Assembly (NCBI RefSeq): GCF_900198405.1
Contig: NZ_FZMR01000008.1
Span: forward strand, 1 to 64,000
Source: Helicobacter cetorum
GTDB taxonomy: Bacteria; Campylobacterota; Campylobacteria; Campylobacterales; Helicobacteraceae
Reading direction: 5' to 3'
Length of the DNA: 64,000 nt
In this document: positions 52,932 to 63,297 of the stretch, in pieces
How positions within the stretch are numbered: position 1 is the stretch's first letter
How the letters are laid out: each line of letters begins with the position of its first letter
Notes under the pieces: generated by a model
The model's input: the letters and a program-made list of their open reading frames with translations, nothing else
Databases searched by the model: none
What the model was told of the DNA's origin: nothing
Position numbers and translations under genes: made by a program

Positions 52932-54962
52932 TTAACTCCCTAAACTTATAGGGTGGTTTTCAAAGTAATCTTGTGAATTTAAGGGAGAGTTTTGGTTTGA
53001 AATCTTTTTATAGTTCCCTTTAAAATCCAATTCATAGCGTTTTGTCGTGTCTTGTAATTGAATTTCTAAAATGCGTAATAATTTATTAGCAATAGCATTG
53101 TTTGTAGCTGGCACTAATAATTCCACGCGCCTTTCTAAATTTCGTGGCATCAAATCTGCACTAGAAAAGTATATATTATCATGTTTGAAATAATAAATGC
53201 GTGCATGTTCTAAATATTTTCCTACAATAGAATACACTCTAATATTCTCGCTTAAGCCTTTGACTTGGGGTTTTAAACAACAAATTCCCCTAATTATCAA
53301 ATCAACTTTAACGCCTTTTTGAGATGCTCTATAAAGCCATTCAATGATTTCGCTATCCACTAAAGCGTTAGCTTTTAAAATGATATGACCTTCTTTTGAA
53401 TGTTTGATTTCTTTTTGAATGAATTCAATCATCTTGGCCTTGATTTGTTTAGGAGCCATGCTTAAAGTGTTTAATGTGCTTTCTGTTGCACTACTAGTGA
53501 GTAATGAATGGAAAAGTTTAATAATGTCGTTAGCGATTTCTTTTTGAGCGCTAAAAAAACTCACATCAGTATAAATTCTTGCGCTTAAAGGGTTGTAATT
53601 ACCGGTGCTTAAATGGGTAAAATGGCGTAATTGCCCATCAATTTGCTTAGTAATAACAAGCATTTTAGCATGCACTTTAAGCTTAGAAATACCATAAACA
53701 ACCAAAGCCCCAGCTCTTTCTAAAGCCTTTGCCCAATGCAAATTGCTCTCTTCATCAAAGCGGGCTTTTAATTCTACTAAAACACTCACTTGTTTTTTAC
53801 TTGCTGCCTCAATCAAGGCTTTGACAATAGGGGAGTGTTTGCCCACACGATAGAGAGTCATTTTAATTGAGAGGGTTTGAGGGTCATTAGAGGCTTGTTC
53901 TATCAAATCAATCACAGGCTCAAAGCTTTCATAAGGGTGAAACAGCAATAAATCTTGTTTTTCTATAGCCTTAAATAAATCTTCTTCATTTAGGGGGGGC
54001 AAAATTTTGGGCGTGAAATTAGGCGATTTAAGCGTTTTGAAATTGCTATGATTGACTAACTCCCACAAATCCCCTAAGCCTAGCATGACAGCACTTTTAT
54101 ACACATGGGTGCCAGAGAGTTTAAGTCTGTCATGGGAGTGGGTTTGAAAACTTCGTAAAGAAGTTAAAAGAGTGCTTAAAAGCTCTTCATTCCCTCTTTG
54201 AGTTTGCAAACGCACGATTTCGCCTTGATTTCTTTTTCTCAAGCTTTCACTCATCAAATCCCCATAATCATGTGCCTCATCTTCAGCGATTTCAATATCT
54301 GCATCGCAAGTTACCCTAAAAACCATGCATTCTAAAATTTCATGCCCTAAGAACAATTCCTCTAAATGCGCCTCTATAATCTCTTCAGCTAATACAAATA
54401 GCCCCTCTTCTAATTCTATAAAACGAGCTGTGAAAGTGGGTAATTTGATGAGTGCATAAGAGACATTTTGAGTTTTTTTCTCTTTGATTTTGGCAAAAAG
54501 TGCGAAAGTCAAGTTGGATAAAGGCGGAAAAGTGTGTGCTGAATCAATCTTAATGGGTAAGACTAAGGGGTATAGTTGCTCTAAGAAATAGGTTCTAGCT
54601 TTAGCTTTTTGTTCAAATTGGAGTTTGTTATAAGGGGTTATGCAAAGCCCTTTTTTAGACAGCAAAGCTTGAATTTTTTGAAATTCTAATTCCATTTCTT
54701 CAATTTCAAGCACTAAATAGCGTTCAATCTTTTCTAGTTGTTCTTCAGGACTTGCACCATCAGTGCCTTTAGAGACGATTTTGTGTTCATAGAGTTGTTT
54801 AAGTCCAGCTACTCTTATCATGTAAAATTCATCTAAATTAGTGCCATAAATGGCTAAAAATTTCAAGCGTTCTAATAGGGGTAAACTCTCATCTTTAGCC
54901 TCATTTAAAACACGAGTGTTAAAGCCTAACCATGAGAGTTCTCGGTTGAAGAATTTATTCAA
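52932..54962 (-). CDS. ppk: Polyphosphate kinase
   Basis: This 676-residue PPK1 begins FFNRELSWLGFNTRVLNEA (N domain). The active-site His is in KLKVHAKMLVIT, and the second phosphate region is YLEHARIYYF; the metal and Arg ligands are in FSSADLMPRNLERRVELLVP. It makes and degrades inorganic polyphosphate and supports stress survival and motility in H. pylori. It is the last HP1010-HP1042-block gene. A 32-base gap separates it from pyrD downstream; tRNA-Pro lies upstream. Confidence 0.97.
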   Translation of the reverse strand: MNKFFNRELSWLGFNTRVLNEAKDESLPLLERLKFLAIYGTNLDEFYMIRVAGLKQLYEHKIVSKGTDGASPEEQLEKIERYLVLEIEEMELEFQKIQALLSKKGLCITPYNKLQFEQKAKARTYFLEQLYPLVLPIKIDSAHTFPPLSNLTFALFAKIKEKKTQNVSYALIKLPTFTARFIELEEGLFVLAEEIIEAHLEELFLGHEILECMVFRVTCDADIEIAEDEAHDYGDLMSESLRKRNQGEIVRLQTQRGNEELLSTLLTSLRSFQTHSHDRLKLSGTHVYKSAVMLGLGDLWELVNHSNFKTLKSPNFTPKILPPLNEEDLFKAIEKQDLLLFHPYESFEPVIDLIEQASNDPQTLSIKMTLYRVGKHSPIVKALIEAASKKQVSVLVELKARFDEESNLHWAKALERAGALVVYGISKLKVHAKMLVITKQIDGQLRHFTHLSTGNYNPLSARIYTDVSFFSAQKEIANDIIKLFHSLLTSSATESTLNTLSMAPKQIKAKMIEFIQKEIKHSKEGHIILKANALVDSEIIEWLYRASQKGVKVDLIIRGICCLKPQVKGLSENIRVYSIVGKYLEHARIYYFKHDNIYFSSADLMPRNLERRVELLVPATNNAIANKLLRILEIQLQDTTKRYELDFKGNYKKISNQNSPLNSQDYFENHPISLGS

Positions 54963-55069
54963 TAGAAATCCTTTTTAATGGCAATGTTTAATATAAAAGT
55001 TTGTTTAGTGTGATTATATAATGAAAATTTTAATAACCTTAATGGCAAGCGAGTAAAGTTAGTGGATAA

Positions 55070-55147
55070 TGGTCGGAGTAGCGGGATTCAAACCCACGAC
55101 CTCACCCACCCCAAGGGTGCGCGCTAATCAGGCTGCGCCATACTCCG
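55070..55147 (-). tRNA. tRNA-Pro (anticodon GGG)
   Basis: Read on the minus strand, the acceptor stem CGGAGTA pairs with TACTCCG, followed by discriminator A and an encoded CCA (55072-55070). The D arm has GCGCAGCCTGATTAGCGC, the T arm GTGGGTTCGAATCCCGC. The anticodon stem CACCC/GGGTG closes the loop TTGGGGT, which gives anticodon GGG. The pattern is that of a proline tRNA. It stands alone between ppk and the Maf-like gene. Confidence 0.95.
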
Positions 55148-55184
55148 CAATAAAAGGCGAGTATTATAATGTAAGTTTGCTTAG

Positions 55185-57095
55185 TTATTGCTTATTTAGT
55201 TGGATATTCCATAAAATTAAAAAACAACTTTGATGTAAAAAGTCTTTTAAAATCTCTTTTGTTTGTGTGATAAAGAATGGAATATTTTTTTCTTCAATGT
55301 GTAATAAAATAATTAAAACACTCTGTAAGATATGAGCGATACTCCCTTCAAATAAAATGCCTAGTGCTGGGTTTTTAGCACTTGTTGTTTGATTCAATGC
55401 ATTTAAATAATCTACCCATTCAAACACTTCTTTTTTAGTTTTACATGGCGTATCTAGATGCTTAGAAAAATCGTTTTTAAAATCAAGAAGATTTTTTTGC
55501 CAAGTTTTTAAATCGTTAAAGGGATTATTTGGGGGGCTAAAGGCATTTTTAAGATTTTTTATGGCTTGGTTTTTATCAAAATTTTTAGGTTTAAAATCAT
55601 TATGTTTTAAACTTTGAGCGTTTTTGATTTTAGCTCCATAGCTTAAATTATAGACTTTTTTAGGCTTATAATAATTAAGGGCTTCTTCAATCCTTTCTTT
55701 AGAGAGTAAAAAGAGTGAATCACTAAAGCTCTCATAATCTTTGAAATTACTTTCTATACGCATTAAATGTGTCGTAGTGATTTCTTTTTCATTTTTATAA
55801 TAGGAATTTTTAGCGTGTTTTTTAAACCCTTTAATATAAGCGCAATCTAAAGCGCACAAATAGATTTCATCACTTAATAAAGAAGCTAGGGCTACTCCAG
55901 CATTACCCACAAAGGGTGCAGCGAACTCTATATTTAAAGGGCTTACATACGCACACGCACTCCCCCCACGCATAAACAAAAATGCTTCTTTGGCTAAATT
56001 AAAGGCGTTAGGATTGAGCATGTTAGCCCCAATTAGGGGGGTGTCTTTTAAGGGGGCAAGTTCCAAAACTTCTTTGAGATAATCTATGCGTTCTACTTCT
56101 ATTTGAAAATCCACTTTGATGCCATGCTTTTTTAAGGGCTTTAAAGCGGTTCCGCATGAAAAAATGATGAAATTTTGTTGATTTTCTTTTAAAAAATCTA
56201 AGAGCAAATCTAGGCTTGGCCCATTACCTACCACGCAAATTGGGGCGTTAATCTTTTTAGGTTTAGTCTTTAGGGTTTTGTATAGGGGTAGGTTTTTAAG
56301 CGTGTGATTAAATCCTAGCATTTCATCTTCAAAACTTCCCCACCCCCTTAAGGCTTGTTTATAATAGCTTTGAATGCTTTCTTTCATATGAATGTTAAAA
56401 GCGCTTTTATAGGGCATGATTTCTAGTTTCAAAAAAGAATGCGTAACAGGGCGTTTCAAAAAATCCATTTTTAATTCATTAGGATTAAAAAACCCTTGAA
56501 TAAAGAGTTTAGCCCCATGCTCAATCAATTTTTTATAACCCACAAAATAGCAACTGATTTTAAACAAATCTAAATTTTCTTCAAACAAATAAAGCGCATG
56601 AAACGTATAACCTTTAGCTTGTAAAATCGCTAAAAACAAACCATCTAATATACCATAAATCATCGTAGGGGGCAAAAATTTTTGTCCTAAAGAGCAGTGT
56701 TTATGGGTATGATTTGTTTGTAAAAAGCTTAAGATTTTATGCGTAGCTTTAAGAGTTAAAGGAAGTTTATCGCTATTTTGATTTTGCAAGTAATTTAAAG
56801 AAAGGTTATTATTATCTAACGAGTATCTAGGATTATTTAAGGGGTTATGAGCCATGTTAAAAGCGATTTCTATCATTTGGTTTTTAGGGTAGCTTAAAGC
56901 ATTAGTAGGCGTGTGTAAAAGATTAAAGCTATTATTTTCAAATAACAATTGATAGTTTTTAAAAGGCGTATTAAGAGCGTTAAAAAGACTAGGGTTATAG
57001 GATTTAAAAAAGAGTAAATTATCCCTAAAACGCTTGGAAATTTCTTTTTCTAAAAACGCTGTATCAAAAGATTTTAAAGCTTGCAAAAAATCCAC
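55185..57095 (-). CDS. Motility accessory factor (Maf/DUF115-like, HP0114)
   Basis: This protein has about 636 residues. The central part carries the DUF115 (MptE-like, 6-hydroxymethylpterin pyrophosphokinase-type) domain: PICVVGNGPSLDLLLDFL, FIIFSCGTALKPL, and GNAGVALASLL with IYLCALDCAY. Maf proteins are needed to glycosylate flagellin with pseudaminic acid, and HP0114 is linked to flagellin glycosylation in H. pylori. I start it at GTG 57095, since AAGAGGG is 6 bases upstream. The longer frame from ATG 57164 would add 23 residues that look non-coding. Confidence 0.88.
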   Translation of the reverse strand: MDFLQALKSFDTAFLEKEISKRFRDNLLFFKSYNPSLFNALNTPFKNYQLLFENNSFNLLHTPTNALSYPKNQMIEIAFNMAHNPLNNPRYSLDNNNLSLNYLQNQNSDKLPLTLKATHKILSFLQTNHTHKHCSLGQKFLPPTMIYGILDGLFLAILQAKGYTFHALYLFEENLDLFKISCYFVGYKKLIEHGAKLFIQGFFNPNELKMDFLKRPVTHSFLKLEIMPYKSAFNIHMKESIQSYYKQALRGWGSFEDEMLGFNHTLKNLPLYKTLKTKPKKINAPICVVGNGPSLDLLLDFLKENQQNFIIFSCGTALKPLKKHGIKVDFQIEVERIDYLKEVLELAPLKDTPLIGANMLNPNAFNLAKEAFLFMRGGSACAYVSPLNIEFAAPFVGNAGVALASLLSDEIYLCALDCAYIKGFKKHAKNSYYKNEKEITTTHLMRIESNFKDYESFSDSLFLLSKERIEEALNYYKPKKVYNLSYGAKIKNAQSLKHNDFKPKNFDKNQAIKNLKNAFSPPNNPFNDLKTWQKNLLDFKNDFSKHLDTPCKTKKEVFEWVDYLNALNQTTSAKNPALGILFEGSIAHILQSVLIILLHIEEKNIPFFITQTKEILKDFLHQSCFLILWNIQLNKQ

Positions 57096-57418
57096 TTCTA
57101 ACCCTCTTAAATTTTTTAATTTTAGGAATAATAGCGAACATGTTACTATAAAACTAGTTTTCAAATTTTTTAAGTTGTTTCAACATGGTATTGTAAAACA
57201 GATATTTTTTTATATGCAACTAAGTATGAAATTTTTAATTGGAAGTTGAATGATAGAATATGCAAGTTTTTATATGATAAAATATGAGTAAAATATAATA
57301 GTTTTATTGAATGATAGCACAGATATTAGTTATCATTATAATACTATATAAAATAATCTATATTTATCTAATATTAGCCTTAATGGAATAAAAACTAAAG
57401 CACAAAAAGGAGCAAAGC

Positions 57419-59056
57419 TCACTGATTATACTCTTTATACAATTCTATTAAGTGTTTGGTAGAGCTATCAAAATAAGCGTTGCTTTTATGCCCTTCTAGT
57501 TCTTGTAAAATCGGCACGGCTAATTCTTTGCCTAGCTCTACACCCCACTGGTCAAAGCTATTGATATCCCAAATAACCCCTTGCACAAAGACTTTATGCT
57601 CATAAAGAGCCACTAATGCCCCCATATTGCTTGGTGAAATCTCTTCTAATAAAAGGACATTAGATGGGCGATTGCCAAAGAACACTCTGTGTTTAGCTAA
57701 GTCTTGTGCTTCATCTTTTTCTAAACCTTTTGAAAGCAATTCGCCAAGGGCTTCTTCATAACTCTTGCCTTTCATAAAGGCTTGAGCTTGAGCTAAAACA
57801 TTGCTGAATAAAATCTCATGATGCCCTTTAGCGTTGCCCTTTTTATTCAATGAAGCGATAAAATCAATGGGCGTTAGATGCGTGCCTTGGTGTAAGAGCT
57901 GGAAAAAGGCATGTTGAGCGTTAATTCCTATATCGCCCCAAACAATAGGGCAAGTGTCATAATGGATAATTTCGCCTTTTTTGCTAATGCGTTTGCCATT
58001 GCTCTCCATATCAAGTTGTTGGATAAATTTAGGAAAATGCCTTAAATACTGGTCATATGGGGCGATTAAATGGCTCTTTGATTTAAAAAAATTGACATAC
58101 CACACGCCGATTAAGCCCATTAAAACAGGCAAATTGCTTTTTAAAGGGGCGTTTCTAAAATGTTCGTCCATTAAATACGCTCCTTTTAAAAGGGCGTTAA
58201 AATTTTTCTTCCCCAAATAAATCATAATAGACAATCCTATAGCAGACCATAGGCTATAACGCCCCCCTACAAAATCCCAAAATTCAAACATGTTATGCTC
58301 ATCAATGCCAAATTGTTGCACCGCTTCTTTATTCGTAGAGACCGCTACAAAGTGTTTAGCGATATGTTTTTCATCGCCACTTCTTTCTACAAACCATTTT
58401 CTAGCTGTTAGGGCGTTGGTTAAGGTCTCTTGGGTAGAAAAAGTCTTAGAAGCCACAATAAAAAGCGTGCTTGCCGGATTAAGCTTGTCTAAAACATCTA
58501 AAATCTGTGTGCCATCTACATTAGAAACAAAATGCATGTTTAATCGTGGGTGGGCGTAGCGTTTTAGGGCGGTGCAAATCATTAGCGCGCCTAAATCTGA
58601 CCCCCCTATACCGATGTTGACAATATCGGTAATCACTTGGTTGGTATAGCCTAGTTTCTTACCACTTCGCACGCTGTCACTAAAGGCTCGCATGCGTTTT
58701 AAAACATTTCTAACACTCTTTAATACTTCCATATCATCTAGTAAAATTTCTGTGTCATTCAAACTTCTTAAGGCAGTGTGTAAAACGGCTCTCTTTTCGG
58801 TGGTGTTGATTTTTTTGCCCTTAAACATCTCTTCAATTTTTTCTTTCAATAAGCAATCATTAGCTAGTTCAAAGAGAAGTTTTAAGGTGGTATCATTCAA
58901 GCGGTTTTTGGAATAATCTAAACTTAAGCCTTCAAATTGTAAAAAATAGCGATTCGCTCGCTCTTTATCTTTGAAAAACAAATCACGCATATGCACTTCT
59001 TTAATTTCTTCATAGTGCTTGAGTAATTTTGGATAAGTCTTTAATTGTGTCAGCAT
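57419..59056 (-). CDS. pgi: Glucose-6-phosphate isomerase
   Basis: This 545-residue enzyme interconverts glucose-6-phosphate and fructose-6-phosphate. Seen: [47 protein letters not shown], and [15 protein letters not shown]. The start is ATG 59056 (MLTQLKTYP), the start I recall for H. pylori; an in-frame ATG 15 bases upstream is less likely. Its TATAAT (59094-59089, minus strand) gives a leader of about 25 bases. The MFS exporter is divergent. Confidence 0.97.
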   Translation of the reverse strand: MLTQLKTYPKLLKHYEEIKEVHMRDLFFKDKERANRYFLQFEGLSLDYSKNRLNDTTLKLLFELANDCLLKEKIEEMFKGKKINTTEKRAVLHTALRSLNDTEILLDDMEVLKSVRNVLKRMRAFSDSVRSGKKLGYTNQVITDIVNIGIGGSDLGALMICTALKRYAHPRLNMHFVSNVDGTQILDVLDKLNPASTLFIVASKTFSTQETLTNALTARKWFVERSGDEKHIAKHFVAVSTNKEAVQQFGIDEHNMFEFWDFVGGRYSLWSAIGLSIMIYLGKKNFNALLKGAYLMDEHFRNAPLKSNLPVLMGLIGVWYVNFFKSKSHLIAPYDQYLRHFPKFIQQLDMESNGKRISKKGEIIHYDTCPIVWGDIGINAQHAFFQLLHQGTHLTPIDFIASLNKKGNAKGHHEILFSNVLAQAQAFMKGKSYEEALGELLSKGLEKDEAQDLAKHRVFFGNRPSNVLLLEEISPSNMGALVALYEHKVFVQGVIWDINSFDQWGVELGKELAVPILQELEGHKSNAYFDSSTKHLIELYKEYNQ

Positions 59057-59088
59057 CAAATACCCCTTCATTTAAAAAGATATAAACT

Positions 59089-59113
59089 ATTATAAGCTAG
59101 TTTTAATTATAAT
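59089..59113. promoter_or_regulatory. Divergent pgi / MFS promoters
   Basis: For pgi, the minus strand has TATAAT at 59094-59089. For the MFS gene, the plus strand has TATAAT at 59108-59113 and the ATG at 59120. The plus-strand start point would fall on or next to the ATG itself, and no ribosome site is present, so that mRNA should be leaderless. Confidence 0.6.
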
Positions 59114-59119
59114 TTTCAT

Positions 59120-60286
59120 ATGGAAACTCTAAGAAAAAACATTTTAGCTTTTTGTGGGGCGAATTTTCTCTTAACTATCGCACAAGGCTTGCCCCATGCG
59201 ATTTTAACCCCTTTGTTGCTTTCTAAGGGACTAAGTTTAAGTGAAATTTTGCTCATGCAGTCCTTTTTTAGCTTTTGCGTGTTAGTGGCTGAATATCCAA
59301 GTGGCGTTCTAGCAGATTTGATGAGTAGGAAAAATTTATTTCTTATCTCTAATGTCTTTTTAATCGCTAGTTTTTCTTTTGTGCTATTCTTTGATAGTTT
59401 TACGCTCATGCTTTTAGCATGGGGGCTGTATGGTTTGTATAGTGCATGTTCTAGTGGCACCATTGAAGCTACGCTCATTACGGATATTAAAGAAAATAAG
59501 AAAGATTTGTCTAAGTTTTTAGCTAGAAACAATCAAATCGTTTATCTAAGCATGATTATAGGGAGTTCTGTTGGCTCATTCTTGTATGCAAAGGTTCATG
59601 CAATGATGTATGTGGTGGCGATTTTTTTAGTGCTACTATGCATGTTAGCGGTCATCTTTTATTTTAAAGAAAGCAAGATGGCTTCTAAAAGTCAAAAGAG
59701 TCTAAAATTACTCAAAGAACAGGTCAAAGGCAGTCTTAAGGAGCTTAGAGACAACCCCAAGCTTAAAATTTTGTTGGTAGGGCATTTGATTGTGCCACTC
59801 TTTTTTATGAGCCATTTTAACATGTGGCAAGCGTATTTTTTAGCTCAAGGCATCAAAGAGCAATATCTTTTTATATTTTACATCGCTTTTCAAGTGATTT
59901 CTATATTGATTCATTTTCTCAAAGCATCTAGCTATAGTCAAAAAATCACTTTGAGTTTTCTTGTGGTGTTATTGAGCGTTAGCCCAATATTACTCACAAA
60001 CATACCCTATCTATTCATAGGGGTGTATGCGTTAATGGTGGCGTTTTTCACTTACATGAGCTATTGTTTGGGCTATCAATTTTCAAGCTTTGTTTCCAAA
60101 AACAATATTTCATCGCTCTCATCACTGATGTCAAGCTGTGTGCGTGTGGTCTCTGTGCTAATCTTATCGCTAAGTAGTTTAGAATTGCACTACTTTTCGC
60201 CCCTAAGCATTATCACTACCCACTTTGCTATTACGCTACTAATACTCTTTTTCTTTTTGTATAAAGCTAAGCCGTTTTCAGCTTAG
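59120..60286 (+). CDS. MFS transporter (HP1165-like)
   Basis: This 388-residue major facilitator protein has twelve predicted spans. The first domain shows [35 protein letters not shown], the MFS loop 2-3 motif (G-x-L-A-D-x-x-x-R-K). H. pylori HP1165 was annotated TetA(P)-like; sequence does not prove drug export. Its substrate is unknown. The gene probably has no 5' leader, and it overlaps glk tail-to-tail by 9 bases. Confidence 0.88.
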   Translation: METLRKNILAFCGANFLLTIAQGLPHAILTPLLLSKGLSLSEILLMQSFFSFCVLVAEYPSGVLADLMSRKNLFLISNVFLIASFSFVLFFDSFTLMLLAWGLYGLYSACSSGTIEATLITDIKENKKDLSKFLARNNQIVYLSMIIGSSVGSFLYAKVHAMMYVVAIFLVLLCMLAVIFYFKESKMASKSQKSLKLLKEQVKGSLKELRDNPKLKILLVGHLIVPLFFMSHFNMWQAYFLAQGIKEQYLFIFYIAFQVISILIHFLKASSYSQKITLSFLVVLLSVSPILLTNIPYLFIGVYALMVAFFTYMSYCLGYQFSSFVSKNNISSLSSLMSSCVRVVSVLILSLSSLELHYFSPLSIITTHFAITLLILFFFLYKAKPFSA

Positions 60287-61279
60287 CAAATAATTCTCTA
60301 ACGCAATGCCTGCTCCATCAAGTCCGGGAGTTTTTTTCAACACGACATGCACAGGAATAGAAGCTAGAAACGCCCCCATACGCCCTTTAGTCTCAAAACG
60401 CACTCTAAAAGGCGAAGTTTTAAAATAATCAATAAATCGTGGAATGATTCCCCCACACAAATACACGCCCCCCCTAGCACCTAAGGTAAGAGCCACATCA
60501 GAGGCTAGTGTGCCTAGCATCGCACAAAAAGTGTCTAGCGTCAATCTGCATAAAGGATAATCCCCATTCAAAGCCCGTTCGCTAATGATTTGTGGGGTCA
60601 GCTCAGCCTTGCTTAACTTGGCCGCTTTTTGAAAGCCTTTGCGTTTGGATAGAGCTTCATAAATCAGCACCAAGCCACTCCCACTCAAAAACCTTTCCGC
60701 ACTCACATGATTGAATTTAGAGCGAGCGTATTGCCACACTAAAATTTCCAAATCGTCAAAAGGGGCAAAGCTCACATGCCCCCCTTCGCCGGGCAATACT
60801 TTTAAAGAACCATCACTATTTTGAATAAGAGTGCTTACCCCTAGTCCAGTTCCAGGCCCCAAAATGGCCTTAGGGGCGTTGATTTCACATTTGATTCCAC
60901 CCACTTGAGCTAAATCGCTTTCTTGCATCGCACTAATAGCATAGGCTTGTGCTTCAAAGTCGTTTATCACAAGCAATTTTTCTAAGCCCAAACATTGTCT
61001 TGTGGTCTCTATAGAAAAAGTCCAGTGGTTGTTAGTCATTTGGACAAAATCGCCCATAATAGGCGTAGCCACAGCAAAAGAGCCATAAATAGGGCGTAAC
61101 TCAAGGCATTCTTTACATTTAGAGAGATAGAAACGCACCGCATCGCTTAAACTCTCAAAATCTTTACATTGTAAAACTTCAACATGCTCAATTTGTTGTG
61201 GGGCGACTTCTAAGCCAAAGCGTGCGTTTGTGCCACCGATATCGGCTAATAGTCGTGGGTAAGTTTTAGTCTTTGGCAT
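60278..61279 (-). CDS. glk: Glucokinase
   Basis: This 333-residue ROK-related bacterial glucokinase has [14 protein letters not shown] for ATP phosphate, [18 protein letters not shown], the catalytic Asp in [27 protein letters not shown] and [12 protein letters not shown]. It phosphorylates glucose for the Entner-Doudoroff and pentose routes. ATG 61279 is chosen because [15 protein letters not shown] matches the family start; the longer frame reads non-coding. It overlaps pgl by 14 bases. Confidence 0.96.
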   Translation of the reverse strand: MPKTKTYPRLLADIGGTNARFGLEVAPQQIEHVEVLQCKDFESLSDAVRFYLSKCKECLELRPIYGSFAVATPIMGDFVQMTNNHWTFSIETTRQCLGLEKLLVINDFEAQAYAISAMQESDLAQVGGIKCEINAPKAILGPGTGLGVSTLIQNSDGSLKVLPGEGGHVSFAPFDDLEILVWQYARSKFNHVSAERFLSGSGLVLIYEALSKRKGFQKAAKLSKAELTPQIISERALNGDYPLCRLTLDTFCAMLGTLASDVALTLGARGGVYLCGGIIPRFIDYFKTSPFRVRFETKGRMGAFLASIPVHVVLKKTPGLDGAGIALENYLLS

Positions 61280-61946
61280 AATATATCTCCGTAGTAACTT
61301 TTTTAGAGTGTAAAATTCTAGCAATCGGCAGAGAGTAGGGGGCATTTTCTTGCAAAGCTTTTTCTAAAACTTCTCTTTTTTCAGTTCCACTAATGCTTAA
61401 AAAAAGTTTTTCGCAATTTTCTAAGGCATTAATGGACATGCTGAGTCGCTCATAAGGGGCGTTTGTAGGTTTTGTAAAGACAATATTTTCTTTTTCTTCA
61501 TTTAAAAAGGCATTCGTTTCAGGAAAGAGACTAGCCGTATGCCCATCAGTTCCCATGCCTAAAATGGCTAAATGGGGCTGTTTGAAATGCTTGTTAGCGA
61601 AGTTAAAAAGTGCATTTTTATCGCCCAAATTATCGCCTAAAAGGGGGATAAAGCGTGCGTTTTTGGCGTTATTTTGTAATAAATAATCGTGCAATAACTT
61701 GGTGTTGCTATCATTAGAACTTGGTGTTACTATGCGTTCATCTACCAAACTCACTAAGCAATGTCGGTATTCTAAATCTAAAACGCTCAATTTTTGCAAT
61801 AAGCTAATGGGCGAACGACCTCCAGAAAAAGCGATAGCAACTTCGCTGTGTTCTCTTAAAGTGGCATTAAAAAATTCCTTAAAATTTTCTATTAAAGCCT
61901 TGTGGCAACTTTCTAAACTCTCAAATTCAAATAATTGATAACCCAT
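61266..61946 (-). CDS. pgl: 6-phosphogluconolactonase
   Basis: In this 226-residue enzyme, the Gly-rich loop [16 protein letters not shown] and the signature [17 protein letters not shown] with catalytic His are both present. It hydrolyses the lactone made by Zwf to 6-phosphogluconate. It lies 10 bases downstream of zwf and overlaps glk, an arrangement that supports one glucose-oxidation operon zwf-pgl-glk. It was annotated DevB in early H. pylori work. Confidence 0.96.
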   Translation of the reverse strand: MGYQLFEFESLESCHKALIENFKEFFNATLREHSEVAIAFSGGRSPISLLQKLSVLDLEYRHCLVSLVDERIVTPSSNDSNTKLLHDYLLQNNAKNARFIPLLGDNLGDKNALFNFANKHFKQPHLAILGMGTDGHTASLFPETNAFLNEEKENIVFTKPTNAPYERLSMSINALENCEKLFLSISGTEKREVLEKALQENAPYSLPIARILHSKKVTTEIYYAKD

Positions 61947-61956
61947 GAAATTCCTT

Positions 61957-63234
61957 TTATTGATAGAGTGGTTTTAAAAATTCTAATTCGTTTAGATTAT
62001 GGCTTTCATAGAAATGTAAGGGCGTGGTATTGTTTATAAAACTCTCTATAAGCGTGTCAATAAAAACCCATGACGCTTCTAATTCCAGCTGGTGGGCGAA
62101 ATTGTTTTGGTTATTTTGTATTGCATCATAGAGCAATTTGGCATAGGGTTGTAAAGATTCATGTGTGTTATGAGTCTCTAAAATAAGGGGGTTTTGATTG
62201 TCTTTTAGAGTGAGAGTGATTTTATTTTGAGAGAGAGAAAATTCTAGTGTGTTAATTGAATTGAAATGGATTTTCACACTCGCTTGATTATGGGGCATTT
62301 TTTTAGCGGTTTTGAGATAGAAAGGCACATTTTTAAATTTAGGTGTGTCTAAAAAGGCTTTAATGGCGACAAAAGTCTCTGTTTGGCTCTCTTTGTTGAC
62401 ATTATTTTCATCTCTATAACCTTGATATTGAGCTCGTATAACTTGTTTTTTAAAATCTTTAGGGGGTTGTAAGGTCTTTAAAACCTTGATTTTTTCTTTT
62501 CGTAAATCTTTTAAATCGCTGGGTAAATCTGTAGCAATGAGGGACAAAATTTGTAAAATATGGTTTTGAACCATATCCCTTAAAGCCCCGACTTTATCGT
62601 AAAATTCGCCCCTTTCTTCTACCCCCAAAGTTTCATACAAGCAAATTTCAACCGAACTGATTTGCTCCCATAACGAGTTGAAAATAGGGTTATTCAAGCG
62701 TAACTCAAGGATATTTTGAACGCCTTTTTTTCCTAAATAATGGTCAATTCTAAAAATTTGTTCTTCCTTAAAATAGGCACTGATAGTTTGAGCGATTTTT
62801 TTACAAGTATTCAAATCATGCCCTAAGGGCTTTTCTAAAATCAGGCGAGCGTTAGGGTGGTTGAGCGAGTTTTTGGCTAAATTTTGAGCGGTAGTTGCGA
62901 AGAAACTTGGAGCGATAGAAAAATAAAAAATCAAAGGTTTATTTTTTGTAACGATTTTACTCAAGCTTTCAAAGTCTTTAGAGTTATCCAAACGCACACA
63001 AAAATAGCTAAGATGGGCTAAAAATTCTTTGCCCTTTTGTCTTGTGTCTAATTGTGTTTTTTCACAAAGAAGCGTTAAAAACTCTTTGCTAGACAAGTTT
63101 TTACGCCCAGATGCGATAATTTTAGTGCTTTCTTTAAACCCATAATGGATATAAATTTCATAAAGCGAAATAAAGAGTTTTCGCATGGCTAAATCGCCTG
63201 TTGCCCCAAAAAGAACCAAATCAAAATCTAACAT
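61957..63234 (-). CDS. zwf: Glucose-6-phosphate 1-dehydrogenase
   Basis: This 425-residue enzyme has the NADP motif LVLFGATGDLAMRKL at the N-terminus, EKPLG in the ILEKPLGHD segment, and the active site RIDHYLGKKGVQNIL with catalytic His and Lys (the usual E after LGK is K here). It feeds both pentose phosphate and Entner-Doudoroff. ATG 63234 starts MLDFDLVLFGATGD; the frame extends 25 codons upstream but that part crosses the promoter. It is divergent from edd with a 63-base gap. Confidence 0.96.
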   Translation of the reverse strand: MLDFDLVLFGATGDLAMRKLFISLYEIYIHYGFKESTKIIASGRKNLSSKEFLTLLCEKTQLDTRQKGKEFLAHLSYFCVRLDNSKDFESLSKIVTKNKPLIFYFSIAPSFFATTAQNLAKNSLNHPNARLILEKPLGHDLNTCKKIAQTISAYFKEEQIFRIDHYLGKKGVQNILELRLNNPIFNSLWEQISSVEICLYETLGVEERGEFYDKVGALRDMVQNHILQILSLIATDLPSDLKDLRKEKIKVLKTLQPPKDFKKQVIRAQYQGYRDENNVNKESQTETFVAIKAFLDTPKFKNVPFYLKTAKKMPHNQASVKIHFNSINTLEFSLSQNKITLTLKDNQNPLILETHNTHESLQPYAKLLYDAIQNNQNNFAHQLELEASWVFIDTLIESFINNTTPLHFYESHNLNELEFLKPLYQ

Positions 63235-63265
63235 AAGCACCCTTAATTGTAAGTGTTTTTGAGTT

Positions 63266-63275
63266 ATTATATAAA
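63266..63275. promoter_or_regulatory. Overlapping divergent zwf/edd promoter
   Basis: The minus-strand TATAAT at 63271-63266 (for zwf) and the plus-strand TATAAA at 63270-63275 (for edd) share bases. The two -10 boxes therefore overlap and the two polymerases should exclude each other. Leaders of about 25 and 16-20 bases result. Confidence 0.5.
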
Positions 63276-63297
63276 ATCTTATTTTAAAAGGAACGCC

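Noticed and set aside
57165-57418. AapA/IsoA-type toxin-antitoxin pair beside the HP0114-like gene
   Set aside because: I looked for the short AapA peptide in both strands of this gap and found no similar peptide; the gap is plain AT-rich sequence.
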